Assembly: GCA_030280995.1 (NCBI GenBank)
Contig: JASXTE010000015.1
Location: forward strand, 28,029,001-28,093,000
Source of the DNA: Hemileia vastatrix
Lineage: Eukaryota > Basidiomycota > Pucciniomycetes > Pucciniales > Zaghouaniaceae
DNA length: 64,000 nt
Direction of reading: 5' to 3'
Positions 1 to 11,878 of this stretch are shown here, in pieces (within the stretch, counting starts at the first letter, position 1; every line of letters begins with the position of its first letter). The position numbers were made by a program, and so were the translations under genes. The notes under the pieces were generated by a model. That model did not search any database. It had not been told where the DNA came from and saw nothing but the letters and a program-made list of their open reading frames with translations.

Positions 1-2
1 AT

Positions 3-1206
3 CTCATTCTTATTAAATGGCTGAAAACTAAATCTAAATATGATTCTTGTTTTGGTACTGAAAATTCAACTAAAGTAGGATGGCCCCCTGCATCAAAAGT
101 TAATGGTTATCTACTACTGGACAATGAATTATGGAATAAGACCAAGGGAAGGATAGATCTTTTACCTAAAAAGATGTCTGAACGTTTCAAGCATTACCAA
201 GGAAAATACAAGAAGGCAAAGACTCTTTCATCTTCCACTGGTTTTGGTATTACCGACATTGATATCAATAAGGGCATAGAATCGATAGGTGATAAACTTG
301 AATCTTAATGTCCTTACTTTAAAGAGATGGATGCTATTTTTGAAGAGTGAGCTGATGTTAATCCTGAAAACATTCTGGATGGTGAAGATGATATCTCCAA
401 ACATGATGTTGAAAGAAATCTTTTTCCTTCTTCTTCTACTCAAGCCTCTCCTCATTCAACTTCCACAAATCAAGATAACTTTTCAATAGATCCTTATGGC
501 AATATAAACTAACCTGATCTAACTCAATTATGTTTTTTTCTTTTATCTTACCAATTCTTTTTTTATTTACATTTTCTTATTTCTAAAAAGACTGAAGAAC
601 AAATGCAGGAACCACAATCAACTGAGTTGGAAGCCAGAAAAATGATGAGAAGGAAAATGTGACCTTGAACAAAAAGCAAAGGGCTTCAAGTAGTCTAAGT
701 TTCCACTCTCAAGGAAGAAAAAAAGTGATACTTCTTCTCAATACCCATTTTCTTCTATCAAAGAATTTTTGGAGATATTTGATGCTGGTAAGTAATAGCA
801 TACCTCTTAATACTTTACTCTGCTTTTCTCCTAATTTTTGTTAATATTTCTTGTCACTCTAGAGAAAGCAGAAGTTGATAAAGAGACTCTAAATTTTGAA
901 AAGCAAAAATACAAGCTCTCTTTAAGGAGGGATGATAGGACACAAGACTTGGAGGAGAGGAAGTACAAGATCTCTTTACAGAAGGATGATAGAGCACAAG
1001 ACTTGGAGGAGAAGAAATTCAAGCTAACTCTTAGTATTGAAAAATCAAAGAAAGAGGAGAAAACACTTGAGCATCAAAACATAATGGAACAGATAAAATT
1101 TAAGCATGATCTTGAGGAAAATTCAAAGAAGAAAATTTTTTTAATGGAATGTGTTTTAGCCAATAAATTTTATGAGGAAATTGAATGTCTAATGAAATTT
1201 TTTTAA
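3..1206 (+). pseudogene. Myb/SANT-like accessory gene of a PIF/Harbinger transposon (decayed, 5' end outside window)
   Basis: The frame is open from base 3 and begins with a Trp-rich SANT/trihelix-like stretch (IKWLK, GWPPASKVNGYLLLDNELW). It continues with 'GFGITDIDINKGIESIGDKLES', a linker typical of the Myb/SANT-like proteins that accompany fungal Harbinger transposases. Two in-frame stops interrupt it, TAA near 306 and TGA near 348, and homology resumes directly after each (CPYFKEMDAIF, ADVNPEN). A GT-AG intron at 788-862 joins to a charged coiled-coil tail (KQKYKLSLRRDDRTQDLEE, repeated twice with variation) ending at 1206. In Harbinger elements this protein binds the ends and helps bring the transposase to DNA. 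The partner transposase is convergent, at 3700-6027. The family assignment rests on recognition of sequence diction; the stops are seen directly. Confidence 0.6.
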
Positions 1207-1369
1207 TTACTAGTGTGTTTTATTTCTTTCATACTTCAACTATTCATTATTATTTGTACATAAAATTTTACAATAATTTCCTGTATTTCATTACTCTATC
1301 CATCATTAGTTGAATTTTTGTATTTTTATTTTAAAATTTCTTTTTTAAATAAAATTTTCAAGTCTCATT

Positions 1370-1795
1370 TGAAAATTTTGCCAATCCCCCCCCCACTGCA
1401 TTTTTTTGAAGTAAGGGGTGGGTATCACCAAAGTTCTTTCAAGTCAATAATCTTGAAAGTCTTATGAAAATTTGGCATTAATATTCCCTGCATTTTATGG
1501 GTCTCACCAAAATTCTTTCAAGTCAAGAATTTTGAAATTCTTATAAGAAATTTTGCAAATACTCCCCCCCGCATTTTATTAAAGTAAGGGACAGATATCA
1601 CCTAAATTTCAAGTCAAGAGTTTTGCAAGTCTTATGAAAAATTTTGGCAATACTCCCCCCTGAATTTTATTGAAGTAAGGGACAGATATCACCAAAATTT
1701 CAAGTCAAAAATTTCACATGTCAGATTTGAAAATTTGGCAATACCTCCCCTGAATTTTATTGAACTAAGGGGTTGGAATCACCAAAATTAAATAT
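1370..1795. repeat. Minisatellite, about five units of 75-105 bp
   Basis: Each unit has a C-run, then 'TGCATTTTATTGAAGTAAGG', then 'TATCACCAAAATTTCAAGTC', then a block ending 'CTTATGAAAATTTTGGCAATAC'-like. Five units can be followed from about 1385, with the second shortened. The C-run length varies from about 3 to 11. Function unknown. Confidence 0.75.
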
Positions 1796-2814
1796 AATTA
1801 CATGAGTTAATATATAAACAACTAATATATATCAATATCCCTAGTTTTAAAGAAGTGAAAATTCCTCCTGCCAAAATGTGGACCAAGTCTAGAAACTAAG
1901 TTTGGGACTTTCCACAGGTATAGGCAAGATAAACCCCATGAAACAATTTAATGTTATCATGATTACCGTTTATACAAATCAAGTTTGTTGGCCAATTACT
2001 TTACTTTAGGAATTTGAAATATAAAAGTTATTTATAAAAAATTATGAAAAAATAAAAAATATTTGATGACTCTACTCATCCCCATATTTTTGATCTACAT
2101 AAAGTTTTTTTATATCTGTTAAATTTACCTTCTTTTTTTACCTTGTTTAGTCTGTGGATTAATTTTTGACAGATTTAAAATGAACACCTAAAATGTGTGA
2201 ACTCTTGAAAAGATTCCAAGCCAGGTGGAGCTTTGGTTGTTTGAAAGAGAAGTAAGAGGTTATTCTAACAAAATAGACATTTTTTTCTCTGAGCAAAAAA
2301 AAATTTGTGTCAAAAACCAAAAAAAAAATGGCGAAAAAATAAAACTCACAAAATTCAGCTTCTTTATTCAACCTTAAGAATTTTCTTGATAAAAATTAAT
2401 GCAAATAATTTTTTTTGAAAAGAAATCAATTAATAAAACTGTCCTTGAAAAAAAAATTGAAACAAAAAAATTAATATAATATAAAAAAAAACATCAGTAA
2501 AATTATTTGCCAAAAAATTAATTTGAAAGTAATTTGGTGTTAGATATACCACCTAAAGTCCTTGAAAAAAAATGCTAAAAGAAATTATAATCAAAAAATT
2601 AAACCAAAAAAAAGATTTTGTATCAGAAATTTTTTTTCCTAAAAATAAAAATAAAAATTATAAACACACCAAATTTATTTCTGATTCAGCTTGAACCATA
2701 AAAAAAAACTTTTTTTATAATATTCTGTAAAAAATAAACCAAAAAATACAAAATAATGTAAATTTTCTTTTACATACACCCATATTACTCCTCCTTGTCT
2801 ACCTCATTAAATTC

Positions 2815-3330
2815 TTTTTGGTGTCCTTAAACCCTCCCTCCCCCTTCTCCACCTTTTTCACCAGGTCCTCCCCCCTTCCCCCCCCTTTACCCCCTTTAGG
2901 CCATCTCATAATACTCCCCCTCCCCCCTTCCCCCTTATCCCTTTCCCTCGCCTCCCCCCTCCCCTCTCACCTTTCCTCCTCCCCCCTTTAACTAGCTATA
3001 AAATTGCTTATAGATTTTTTTATCTATTAAATTTACTAGCTAAAAAATTGCTTAGCAATTTGTTAGCTAATAGGTAGGGGGGGGAAGTGGGGGGAGAGGG
3101 GGGAGGGGGGGAAAGGGATAAGGAGGGAGGAGGGAGGGGGGGAAAGGGATAAGGAGGGAGGGGGGAGGGGGGGAAGCAGTGAAGGGGAGAGGGGGGAGAG
3201 AGTTGAGAGGTGGCCTAAAGGGGGGGAAAGGGCCTAAAGGGAAGAAAAAGAGCTCCTAAAGGGGGAGAAGGGGGGAAAGGAAGGAAAAAGAGCAGGATAA
3301 GAGAGAAAAGAGGGAGAGAAAAAAAAATAT
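2815..3330. repeat. Long pyrimidine/purine imperfect inverted repeat
   Basis: About 180 bp of almost pure C/T (2820-2995) is followed by a short AT-rich centre and then about 250 bp of almost pure G/A (3073-3330). Arms match in inverse order; for example TTAGGCCATCTC near 2896 faces GAGAGGTGGCCTAAAG near 3208. The centre is itself inverted: TAGCTATAAAATTGC faces GCAATTTGTTAGCTA. Such DNA can form a very long hairpin, triplex DNA or G-quadruplexes. Confidence 0.8.
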
Positions 3331-3699
3331 TTTAACCTTGAAAAAAAAATGAAGCACTTACAAAATAATAATATAAAAACAAAAAAAATCATGATTAGCA
3401 AATAAAAATTCAATAAAAATGAAAAAAATGACTTACCTGGTGAAATGAGTTAAAAAATGCAACCAAAATATTTGAGGGATGTTTGAGGAGAAGAGAAAAA
3501 GGATATAAGTGAAGAATGAAAAAAAGAAAAACTGAAAAAATATGTGATTTCATGTTGAGCTGGTGAAAGAAAACCAATGAGCCATCCAAAAAAGAGATAC
3601 TCACTGAAAATTCAAAATAAAAATGAATATGCAACAAAAAAAATACCAAGCCAAGTTAATTAAGTGGAAATTTGGAGAGTATTAAAACTAAAAATTAAA

Positions 3700-6027
3700 A
3701 CGGTTGTGTGTCAAAATGGTGGAGGGTGATTGGCATAATGACAGAGCATATGCCGATTGAATGAATGTTTTGTGATTCAAGGGAGGGGAGAGCCGGTGCT
3801 GGTTCAGGATCCTTTTCTTCATAAATATAATTCCACTCATCCTTTAAATCAGCTAGGATATTGTGGAGTATAATTCAAGTCATGATCCAATGATTTTCAG
3901 TTTTGATCTCCAATTTTTTTTAAAATTGGATTTTGAGCTCCCGGAGACCGGAAAATCTTCCCTTTAATATACTAATAGCATGTTCAACCCATACTCTTGA
4001 TTGGGCAAGGTGATAATTAAAGGCGGTTTTTGGGTCATTTTCTAAAGTTTTACCACAGAAAGCATGTATAATATACTTTCCACTTGCATATGCTGAGTCT
4101 GCAAGGAGGTACTGAGATTTGTCAAAGTATGAGTCAGGGCTTTGAGAAATCCTCATTCTTTGGAAGACAGAAGAGTAATGGCATGAGCTGGGGAAGCCAC
4201 TATGAAGAGAAATAAACTTTTTTTTTGATTTTGTGGTCTTCCAACATTGGAAGAAGCCTTTGTTGGGTTGTTTGGTGCTGTTTGTGTATGTCTTAATTGA
4301 CATTGGTCAAAGAATTAGGTGTTATTTTTGGTTTAACTCAGTGAATATTGAGACTGTGATTATGTGAGTACTACCATTAAATAGCCCTGGATTCTCTTTA
4401 TATTCTACGTCTTCATGACATTTTTCATATCCCAAGTTTTAAGGGGTCATTTCCTCATTTTTCATTTCTAAAAGATAGCTGTTTAATATTGTTTTTTATG
4501 TTTTGCGGGCTAACCTTAAGCCTTAGGGTTAAATGCTTAGTACAATTAAGTAGAGCTAATTTGGCTCTATATTTTATTTCAAAATGTGGTCTTAGCTGAA
4601 TTTTGTGTTTTAAGGGTTTTAGTAGTCATGGTGGATTTTTCTAAGTATTTAGACTTTTTTAGATGTTTTTTTGTGGTTTTTTGGCTTCAGGGAGGTCCGA
4701 CCGCCTTGGTTATAGAAGTCTGGGGAGCATTTCTAGAGTGTTTTTATTCAATCTGGCTGTCAAAGGCGTCAAATTAGTTGCTGTGCATGGATTTTAGATA
4801 GTGGGTCTGTGTGTACATACTGAATAAAAGAGTTTGGGGCAGCTTTAATTATCATACAACCATCTGATAGTTATATCATTGTTTCTAACCCATTTTTAAC
4901 TGTTTTTTGGCCAAAATTGGCTGTGTTTTTTGCAAGGTTAGTTCTTCATTTAACTTAATTTTGGAAACTGATTTCTCTGTTGTAGCTTTGAAACCTACAT
5001 CGATTATTTTTGCTGTGTTTGTGCAAGAAGTGCACTGTGTCTTTGGTTTCTGGTGTGGATTTCTCTGCATTTCTGGTTTTCTGGTTCTTTTGTTCTCAGT
5101 GGTCTGCTATTGGCTACTCTCTTTACTTGTAAAGCATTCAAGGAGTTTTTTGGAAGGGGTAATTGTAAAAGTCTCTAATTTTCTGTAGCAAATTAATCTC
5201 ACCTGGTTTTTCTCAAAGGGACAGGGGGTTTTCTCTCCAGTTTTACTCCAACTCCCTTAGTCAAGGTCTATAGATAGTACCATAGGATTGTCTACAATGT
5301 CACAGACAATTTGAACAGCAATAGAGTATCTACAAAAAAGATAAAAAGTTAGTTTATGAAAGATATGAAATTGGAGAACATTTTGAATAAACCTTTTTTT
5401 TCAATCTAAATAATGGTTGCAATCATGAGCAGGCTTTGGACTCAAATGTATAGTTGTACCATCAACAAAACCTACACAGCCAGGGAAACCTTCAGCTTGC
5501 ATTACATGAGAGGATTCAAGTTGCTGTTGTTGAGTTGGCCAAGCAAGTGTTTGTGACTTTAGAGAAAGGATAGCAGTCATACAGTGCTTGGTGTATAATA
5601 TCACTGTACCATATCCTATGTTAAAGAGATTATCCAAACATCTTACAGCAGCACCATTTCCATTTGAGCCAAAGCAACATAGTGCAAAAGCAATTTGAAT
5701 AGCAGGATCATGCTGTTTATTTTGAGAATTGTTATGAAAGATAGGATTTTTGGAGATGAGTGGATAAAGTTTTAAGAAAGAATCAGGAGAAATTCAAAAT
5801 AGTTGAGAGAAGTTTAGTTGAGGAATGTTGAGAATGGATCAGAGATCATATCTGGGATCATGATGAAGATTTGGCCCCCTTGGGTTTATGTATTGCTTTT
5901 TGGAAAAAAAAGACATATAGGCTAAAGCATCTTCCAAATCAGAGTCCAATTTATAGTAAAGAACTAAAAGTAAAGTGATAGCATTCATATTTGAGTGAAG
6001 TAGCAGCCTAGTAGAGATGTGTTTCAT
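3700..6027 (-). pseudogene. PIF/Harbinger DDE transposase, interrupted by a solo LTR
   Basis: Read on the minus strand from about 6027: 'NAITLLLVLYYKLDSDLEDALAY', 'IAFALCCFGSNGNGAAVRCLDNLFN' and then the first catalytic Asp in GFVDGTTIHL (about 5440-5470). An intron follows HYLD. The next exon (RYSIAVQIVCD) runs into the solo LTR at 5296, and coding resumes beyond 4232 with KKKFISLHSGFPSSCHYSSVFQRM. The second Asp lies in YLLADSAYASGKY and the Glu in VWVEHAISILKGRF. A stop after RELKIQF near 3920 is followed in another frame by IILHNILADLKDEWNYIYEE, the usual C-terminal part of this family. Stops also occur after HHDPRYDL and near SQLF. The DDE set is recognisable, but the gene is dead through stops, a frameshift and the insertion. 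It would have acted in the nucleus on the element's terminal repeats. Confidence 0.85.
4232..5296 (+). repeat. Solo LTR of a gypsy-A relative inside the Harbinger transposase
   Basis: It begins TGTGGTCTTCC and ends GATTGTCTACA, the same termini as the gypsy-A LTRs read in their sense direction (7827 down to 6737). The interior matches throughout, for instance 'AGGGACAGGGG.TTTTCTCTC' near 5218. It is 1,065 bp against 1,091 bp and visibly more diverged. Its orientation is opposite to gypsy-A. The flanks ATTT and ATGT give only an imperfect target duplication. Confidence 0.85.
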
Positions 6028-6736
6028 AGTTGTCAGTGGAAGGTTATGTGATGAGGGAAGTGGGAATTCACCACCAAATGTGCAGTTGGTGTGTGTAGAT
6101 AGAAAAAAAATTTAAGTTTTCTCCACCAATATTAAGTGGAATAGAGTGAGGAAAGACTTAAGGATGGCATCAGCAATTATAAGTCATGTGAATTTCTTAA
6201 AAATCCATCATGGATGTGATGAGTTTGCAATCTGGAATTAGGAATGGAAATTGGGGTATAAGAGGCAGGATAAGGCATTATTGTGGATTCCCTATCCACT
6301 AGCACTGGGGCTAGTGGATAAGAATCATCTGCAATTAATGATGTCTGATCATGGGAGAAAAAATTCATGATCCCTAATTGTGGATCCCTCAACTTTGATA
6401 CCCCCTATTGACTTAACCTTGGCTTCCAGCATCCTTAGAATCACTCCAAGAAAAATTGGGATTTTGGGAATTATTGATTGAAGGAGTTCAATGATAAAAA
6501 CCCTTTCACTGGACATTGAGCTGTCAAAATGTTATTGAACAATAATGTCAGATTTAAAAAACAACCAAAAAAACCAAAGAATGACTTACATTGATGATTT
6601 ATTTAAAAATAAGGGTTACAATAATTAAAAAAATAGGTGGGGGAAATAAATAAAGAAGTGGGTGGGGGTTTGGAAAGTTGGAAGTGATTTGGCACATAAG
6701 GTACTTTTTTTTCACTGCTGCATGCTCAAATCACGC
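6028..6736. other. Upstream region of the Harbinger transposase
   Basis: A minus-strand open frame at 6177-6392 may be the transposase's poorly conserved N-terminal exon, but no motif is visible. 6393-6736 contains nothing I can name. The right boundary is the gypsy-A LTR. Confidence 0.4.
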
Positions 6737-7827
6737 TGTAGAAAATCCTATAGTACTAGCTATAGGCCTTGACCAAGGGAGTTGGAGAAAAACCAGAGAG
6801 AAAATCCCCTGTCCCTTTAGAAAAATAGAGTGAGATTTACTCGCTAAAGTAAGTTGGTTCCTGTTTGCTAAAGCCCCTTTTTCAACACACTTGACTGCTT
6901 GATGAGCCAAGAAAGTAGTTCTCAGACAGACTACCAGACCAAAGAACTGAAATGTAGACCAATTTCCACACCAGAGAAATCAAAGATACTTGATGTAGGC
7001 TGCAAATCCACACCAGAGACAGCAATAATACTTGATATAGCTTGCAAGACTATACCAGGGAACCTGTTGCTAAAGTTGAGTTAAATGAAGAAATAACCTT
7101 GCAACAAACACAGCCAATTGTGGCCAAACACAGTGAAAACTGAGTGAGGAACAAGGATATCACCTCCAGATGGTTGTATGATAATTAAAGTTGCCCCAAA
7201 CTGTCTTATTCACTATGTACACATAGACCACTATCTAAGAGCCCATGCACACCAACGAATTTGGCGCCTGTACCAGCCAAATTGAATAAAAACCCTCCAG
7301 AAGTGCTCCCCAATCTTCTAAAACAGAGATGGGCGGGCCACCCGACGTCGGAGGTGCCTCCTGAAGCGGCCCAGCCTCCCTGAAGCCAGAAAACCAATAA
7401 AAACACCTAATCTACTTAGAAAAATTTACTACAACTACTAAAGCCCTTAAAACACAAAATTACGCTATAACAACATAGAGACATGAAATATAGAGCTAAA
7501 TTAGCCCTATCTAATGGTACTAAGCACTTAACCCTAAGACTTAAGGTTAGCCCATAAAACACAAAAAACAAAATTAAACAGCTATCTTCTGTAACTGAAA
7601 AATGAGGAAATGACCCCTTAAAACTTAGAATATGAAAAATATTATAAAAACATGAAATATAGAGAAAAACCAGGTCTATCCAATGATAGTACCCAAATAC
7701 CCTCAGTCCCAATATTCACAGAAGAAAACCAGAAAAACACCCAATTTTTCAACAGATGTCAATTTAGACATGCACAAACAGCGCCAAACAACACAACAAA
7801 GGCCCTTGCTAATGTTGGAAGACCACA
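6737..7827 (-). repeat. Gypsy-A 3' LTR
   Basis: 1,091 bp, near-identical to 62646-63736. In sense orientation it starts TGTGGTCTTCC at 7827 and ends TTTTCTACA at 6737. Just upstream in sense direction is the polypurine tract TTGGAGGGAGGA (7828-7839), the same tract as precedes the gypsy-B 3' LTR. No convincing coding sequence is seen in it. Confidence 0.92.
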
Positions 7828-7841
7828 TCCTCCCTCCAATT
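7828..7841 (-). other. Polypurine tract of gypsy-A
   Basis: In sense this reads ATTGGAGGGAGGA directly before TG of the 3' LTR. It is the standard second-strand primer position of LTR elements, and it is identical in core to the gypsy-B tract at 35545-35557. Confidence 0.8.
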
Positions 7842-7875
7842 CAGAATGTCCACATTCTTTCTTCATCAAACCACC

Positions 7876-10735
7876 ATGTTCAACCTTCTTCCCAAATCTA
7901 ACTCTGAAATGGGTCCTTGCCAATACTGCATTGACAATAATCTAATCTGCACCATCACACCTCCTGCCCATCCATACAGATTGTCCTGAGATCTCTGCCA
8001 ATCCAGAAAGAAGACCTGCTACAGACCTGGTCCATTATCTTCTGAAACAGCCTCACCTCCACCTCCACCTCAACCTGGTCCATCTTCTACCAGAACCAAA
8101 GATCTGGGCCATTTATCTTAATTCCCAGATTAATCAAAAAGCTACACCCTTCCCAGAAGAGTTCCAAAACCACTAAAACATTAAGTTCCACCATCCCTGG
8201 TCCATCTGATGGTAAAAAACTTCCATTTATTATTTCCATTTTATAAAACTGATGACTTCTCAGTTCCTTCATCTTCTGACAGTGATGATAACAATGTAGG
8301 ATTCATTGAACCAACAACACCAAACCTTTTGCCCACAATTAAGGCCAAGTTCCAAAAACACACATCTCAACAGAAACACCTTCTGCTAAACTACTTCCAA
8401 TCCACTCCTGCTAGAGATCCACAGGACATTGAGAACAGAAGACACCTCATTCACCAGTTTAAGGCTAATTCTGAACACTTCATTTCATCTCTTGATTACC
8501 TCTGTAATTCCACTAGTACTTGAGCTTGATTCAGAAAAGAAAAATTGACCACACCCTCTATAGGATGTAACCACAAACAACCCTCAGTTTTAAGTCTTGG
8601 GGGACCATCCTCATTTTATAGTCTTGGGGGACTCAAAAAACCCTCGGTTTAAAGTCTTGGGGGACTCAAAAACCTAAATCATAAACCCAGAACCAGAGAT
8701 AAACCACATTAAGACACAGAGAAAAACCTAACATTCTGGGCTAATTGTGAATAGAGCTGCCAGCCCATCAATTACCCCCAAACTTGCCTTTGCTAAATTC
8801 AGAGGCTCCCCCTGTGGATACCCTCCGCCAATCTTTCAAACCCATTCCAACAACAAAGACCCATTCCTCAGTTTATAATCTTGGGGGACTACACCATCAA
8901 AAAATCCTCAGTTTAAAGTCTTGATGGACTAATCTTGAAACAATAAAATTTTCAGTTTAGAGTCTTGATGGACTAATCTTGAAACAATAGAATTTTCAGT
9001 TTAGAGTCTTGATGGACTAGCAGAATTTTGCATAAAATAGACGCAGCCAATTTCATACAGAATACACCTACAGCCAACCTGCTGAACTTCCACCTTCTCT
9101 TCATCATCTACCCATCACTGACAAAAATCTCCTTCTTATCTCTTTCCATCATCTTTTCTCACCACAGATCATGGCTGGATCCCCTGATGTTGCCCCTCCA
9201 ATCTTCCTTGCTTCACTGCTCCCAAGGACTATGCCTGAAGCAGTGCATCCACATGTGCAGACCTTGCACATTCACTCTTCCAACTCCTGAAGCCAAATTC
9301 TACAACAGGGCCTGTGATTCTTGCTACTCCAAAAAGAAGAAATGTGACAGAGATGCCAAGTACCATATTTGTCCTCTTCACCTTCTCATAAATACCTCTC
9401 CAGATCCCCTACCAGATCCCCAGAGCTTGGTCCAGCCTCTTCATCTTTATCCTCAGCACCATCCAGAAGATCCCAGAACTCAGTTTCCAGAACTCTTTCA
9501 AAAAGGCCTGCTTTAACTTCCCAAGAAACAGCTTTTATCTCTGCTAAATTAGCTCCAAAAGCTTCAAAATAAGCTCCTAGGCTTCTAGACCGCGTCCAGG
9601 GGGCCCGGCCGACGTCAGGCGGCCCACCCGCCTCACTAGACAGTGAAAATCAGGCTATAAACCTCCAAAAACAACCAGAAAACAGCTAAATTCCTCCAAT
9701 CAACAAAAACAACTCCATGCAGCCACCTCCCACTGCTCCCAGAGCAATGCAGCCAACCTCTCCAAGGTCCAAAAACTCCAAAATTTCCCTAACTTCTAGG
9801 AGACCTACCAGAGGACTCAGGAAGACACCAGAGCACCCAACACTGCATCAAAGCAACAACTTTGCCCCCGGTTAAGGCAAAAAAACTACACCTCCCCTCT
9901 GTCAGCCAACTATTTTCTGACAGTTCCATTCCTTCAAAAGCATCATCCAGAAGAGATCAGTCCAGTTTCAGATCACCCTCTCCTTCCCCATCTTATAACA
10001 ACCCTGGTACTCCATTACCAGCACCTCATCCAACTGAATCAAGCAGAAATATGAACAACAGCAATAACAGGCCTGCTGCTCCAACTAGGCCCCAGGAACA
10101 TCAGCCTCCTAGTTCACCTTCTCAAAACCTTTCAGAGGAAGACCAAGAGAATCCATATCTTTCCCTAATTGATCCACCTACTATCACCATTTCAAAATCT
10201 TCAGAAGTCCAAATTCCGGCCGCTTACAAATTTGATGAGCTTTCAATCTGTAAGTACCACATTAATTCATCCAATTTCTTCAACAAAAAATAATTACTGA
10301 TCCAATTCTTCTTGTCTAGTTAGCACCCCTCCTCCTGAATCTACCATTGGAGTTGGCCAACCTCTAGAAACTTCTTTGACCCTGGATTATGGAGACATGA
10401 AACAATACCTCAGCACCATGTGTTCAAACATGCTGAAAGCCTTTGCCCTCCATGGACCATTAAATGACTTTGAGAGAACCTTGAGGAAACAACTATTGGA
10501 CGACCACTGGAAGATGTCTAGGATCATTAAGCACACCTTCCAACAATCAATTCCTGCCTCTTCTTCTTCCTCTTCTAAACTTCCATCCAAACCCATTCCT
10601 GCCCATTATAATACATATAATCTCTCCAGCAGGATGCACTTCAAAGAACACAGTGCTTCCCACAACCCCAACAAAAAACAAAAACGACATCATAATCCAG
10701 ACCAGCCTCCAGAAACTTCATCATCAAGACAATGA
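7876..10735 (+). pseudogene. Antisense Zn2Cys6-like zinc-cluster gene within gypsy-A (broken)
   Basis: It lies antisense to gypsy-A pol, starting 49 bp inside the 3' LTR. From ATG 7876 it reads GPCQYCIDNNLIC, then 12 residues, then a TGA (7987-7989) exactly where the fourth Cys is expected, then DLCQSRKKTCYRP. That is C-x2-C-x6-C-x12-[stop]-x2-C-x6-C. Pro/Ser-rich sequence follows. A second, looser cluster is read near 9240-9350 (CLKQCIHMCRPC ... CDSCYSKKKKC). Further on, an open stretch from about 9799 (after a TTCTAG acceptor) to 10249 joins over a 70-bp intron, 10250-10319, to an exon ending at 10735. That exon includes DFERTLRKQLLDDHWKMSRIIKH, which resembles exon 2 of the gypsy-B counterpart. 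Several exon joins remain uncertain. Zn2Cys6 proteins are fungal DNA-binding regulators; the role here is unknown. Confidence 0.6.
8575..9025 (-). repeat. Dispersed 'CCAAGACTTTAAACTG' motif copies in gypsy-A
   Basis: At least seven copies, read in the gypsy sense as GTCCCCCAAGACTTTAAACTG or with minor changes, lie near 8583, 8613, 8644, 8872, 8907, 8956 and 8997. Two more are near 11345 and 11607. They correspond to the much larger array in gypsy-B (32985-34155). Confidence 0.8.
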
Positions 10736-11878
10736 GCTCTAAAATAAAAATTGATAAATAAAATAAAAGATAAAAAATAATACAAATGGTATCCCCCAGC
10801 CAATTGATGAGCTGATCCCCTGATACATTACCCACATCCAAGTGCACCTTGATGTGGATACACCTTAAATAATTTAAATAATTTTAAATAAGAAACATAA
10901 ATTAAGAGTAATAACAAGAATAAAAAATAAAAAATGACATTAATGAAAATAAAAATAAAAAAAAATAAAATGATAAAATAGCATTGCCTGGCCAATTGAT
11001 GAGCCTTTCCCCACTAATGCTAGCCCACATCCAGGTGACCCTGAGGTGGTAACACCCTATATTTTTGATTTTATAATTTTAACAACCCCCATAAAAAATT
11101 AAAAGAAAAAAAGAGAAAAAAGAAAATAATCTGAAACTACTATCTAGCAAAATCATAAATAAAAAAATCAAAGAAATTCCAGCTCCATGGATGGTCCAGA
11201 TTAAGAGAAGGTCCAGTAAGAGAAATTCCAGTCCATAGAAATGATCACTGGGTGGGCTCCCTCCAATATGTAAAAATGATGGGAGACCACCAGTGATCCA
11301 CCACCAACCCAAAAAAAAAACCAAAGATAAAGAAGCCAGTCCGAAACCAGTATAAAGTCATAGTGGACTTAAAAACTGAATAATAAGCCACAAAACTAGA
11401 ATTCAACTAGGAAAAATAAAAGACTTGAGACAGACATTCTGGGGTAACTGTTCTCCAGAGCAGCCAGCTCATCAGTTACCCCCACACTTGCCAAAATAAA
11501 ATCTAGAAGCCCCCCTAGGTACCTTCTAATGAGAACACATCATCCAACACAATAAACCAAAACCAATAAGAGTGAAGAGTCCAGCACTTGAAAACCAAAG
11601 GAAATTCCAGTTTAAAGTCATAGAGGACTAAAACCTGTGAAAAGATACCAATACTAGGGTTCAACCAAATGAAGAGAAAGGGTTGGAAACAGACAATCCG
11701 GGGTAACTGTTCTACAGAGCAGCCAGCCCATCAGTTACCCCTACACTTGCCAAGATAAAATCTAGAAGCCCCACCCATGGGTACCTTCTAACAAAAAGTT
11801 TCCAACACAAAAGTTGCTCTGCAACACCAAAAATTCCAAAATTTAAAGAATGTTCCATAGTTTATCCTCATTGCAGAG
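10736..11878 (-). other. Gypsy-A 3' non-coding region with conserved hairpins
   Basis: No gene is seen. Blocks match gypsy-B 32100-32560 in inverse orientation: the 'CACTGGTGG...CCACCCAGTG' hairpin (11236-11300), the 'CCACATCCA.GTG' blocks (10828, 11028) and two hairpins GGGGTAACTG...CAGTTACCCC (11441-11482, 11700-11741). A third copy with one stem change is near 8739-8778. The motif ATGAGGATAAACTA is found just after the pol stop (about 11858). Confidence 0.7.

Larger units (their letters stand above)
1207..3699. other. Intergenic DNA between the two Harbinger genes
   Basis: No gene is visible. The stretch is strongly AT-rich, with long A and T runs around 2270-2760 and 3320-3420. It contains a minisatellite (1370-1795) and a pyrimidine/purine inverted repeat (2815-3330), listed separately. 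Short open frames at 2159-2371 and 3410-3649 on the minus strand have no recognisable content. Confidence 0.6.
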
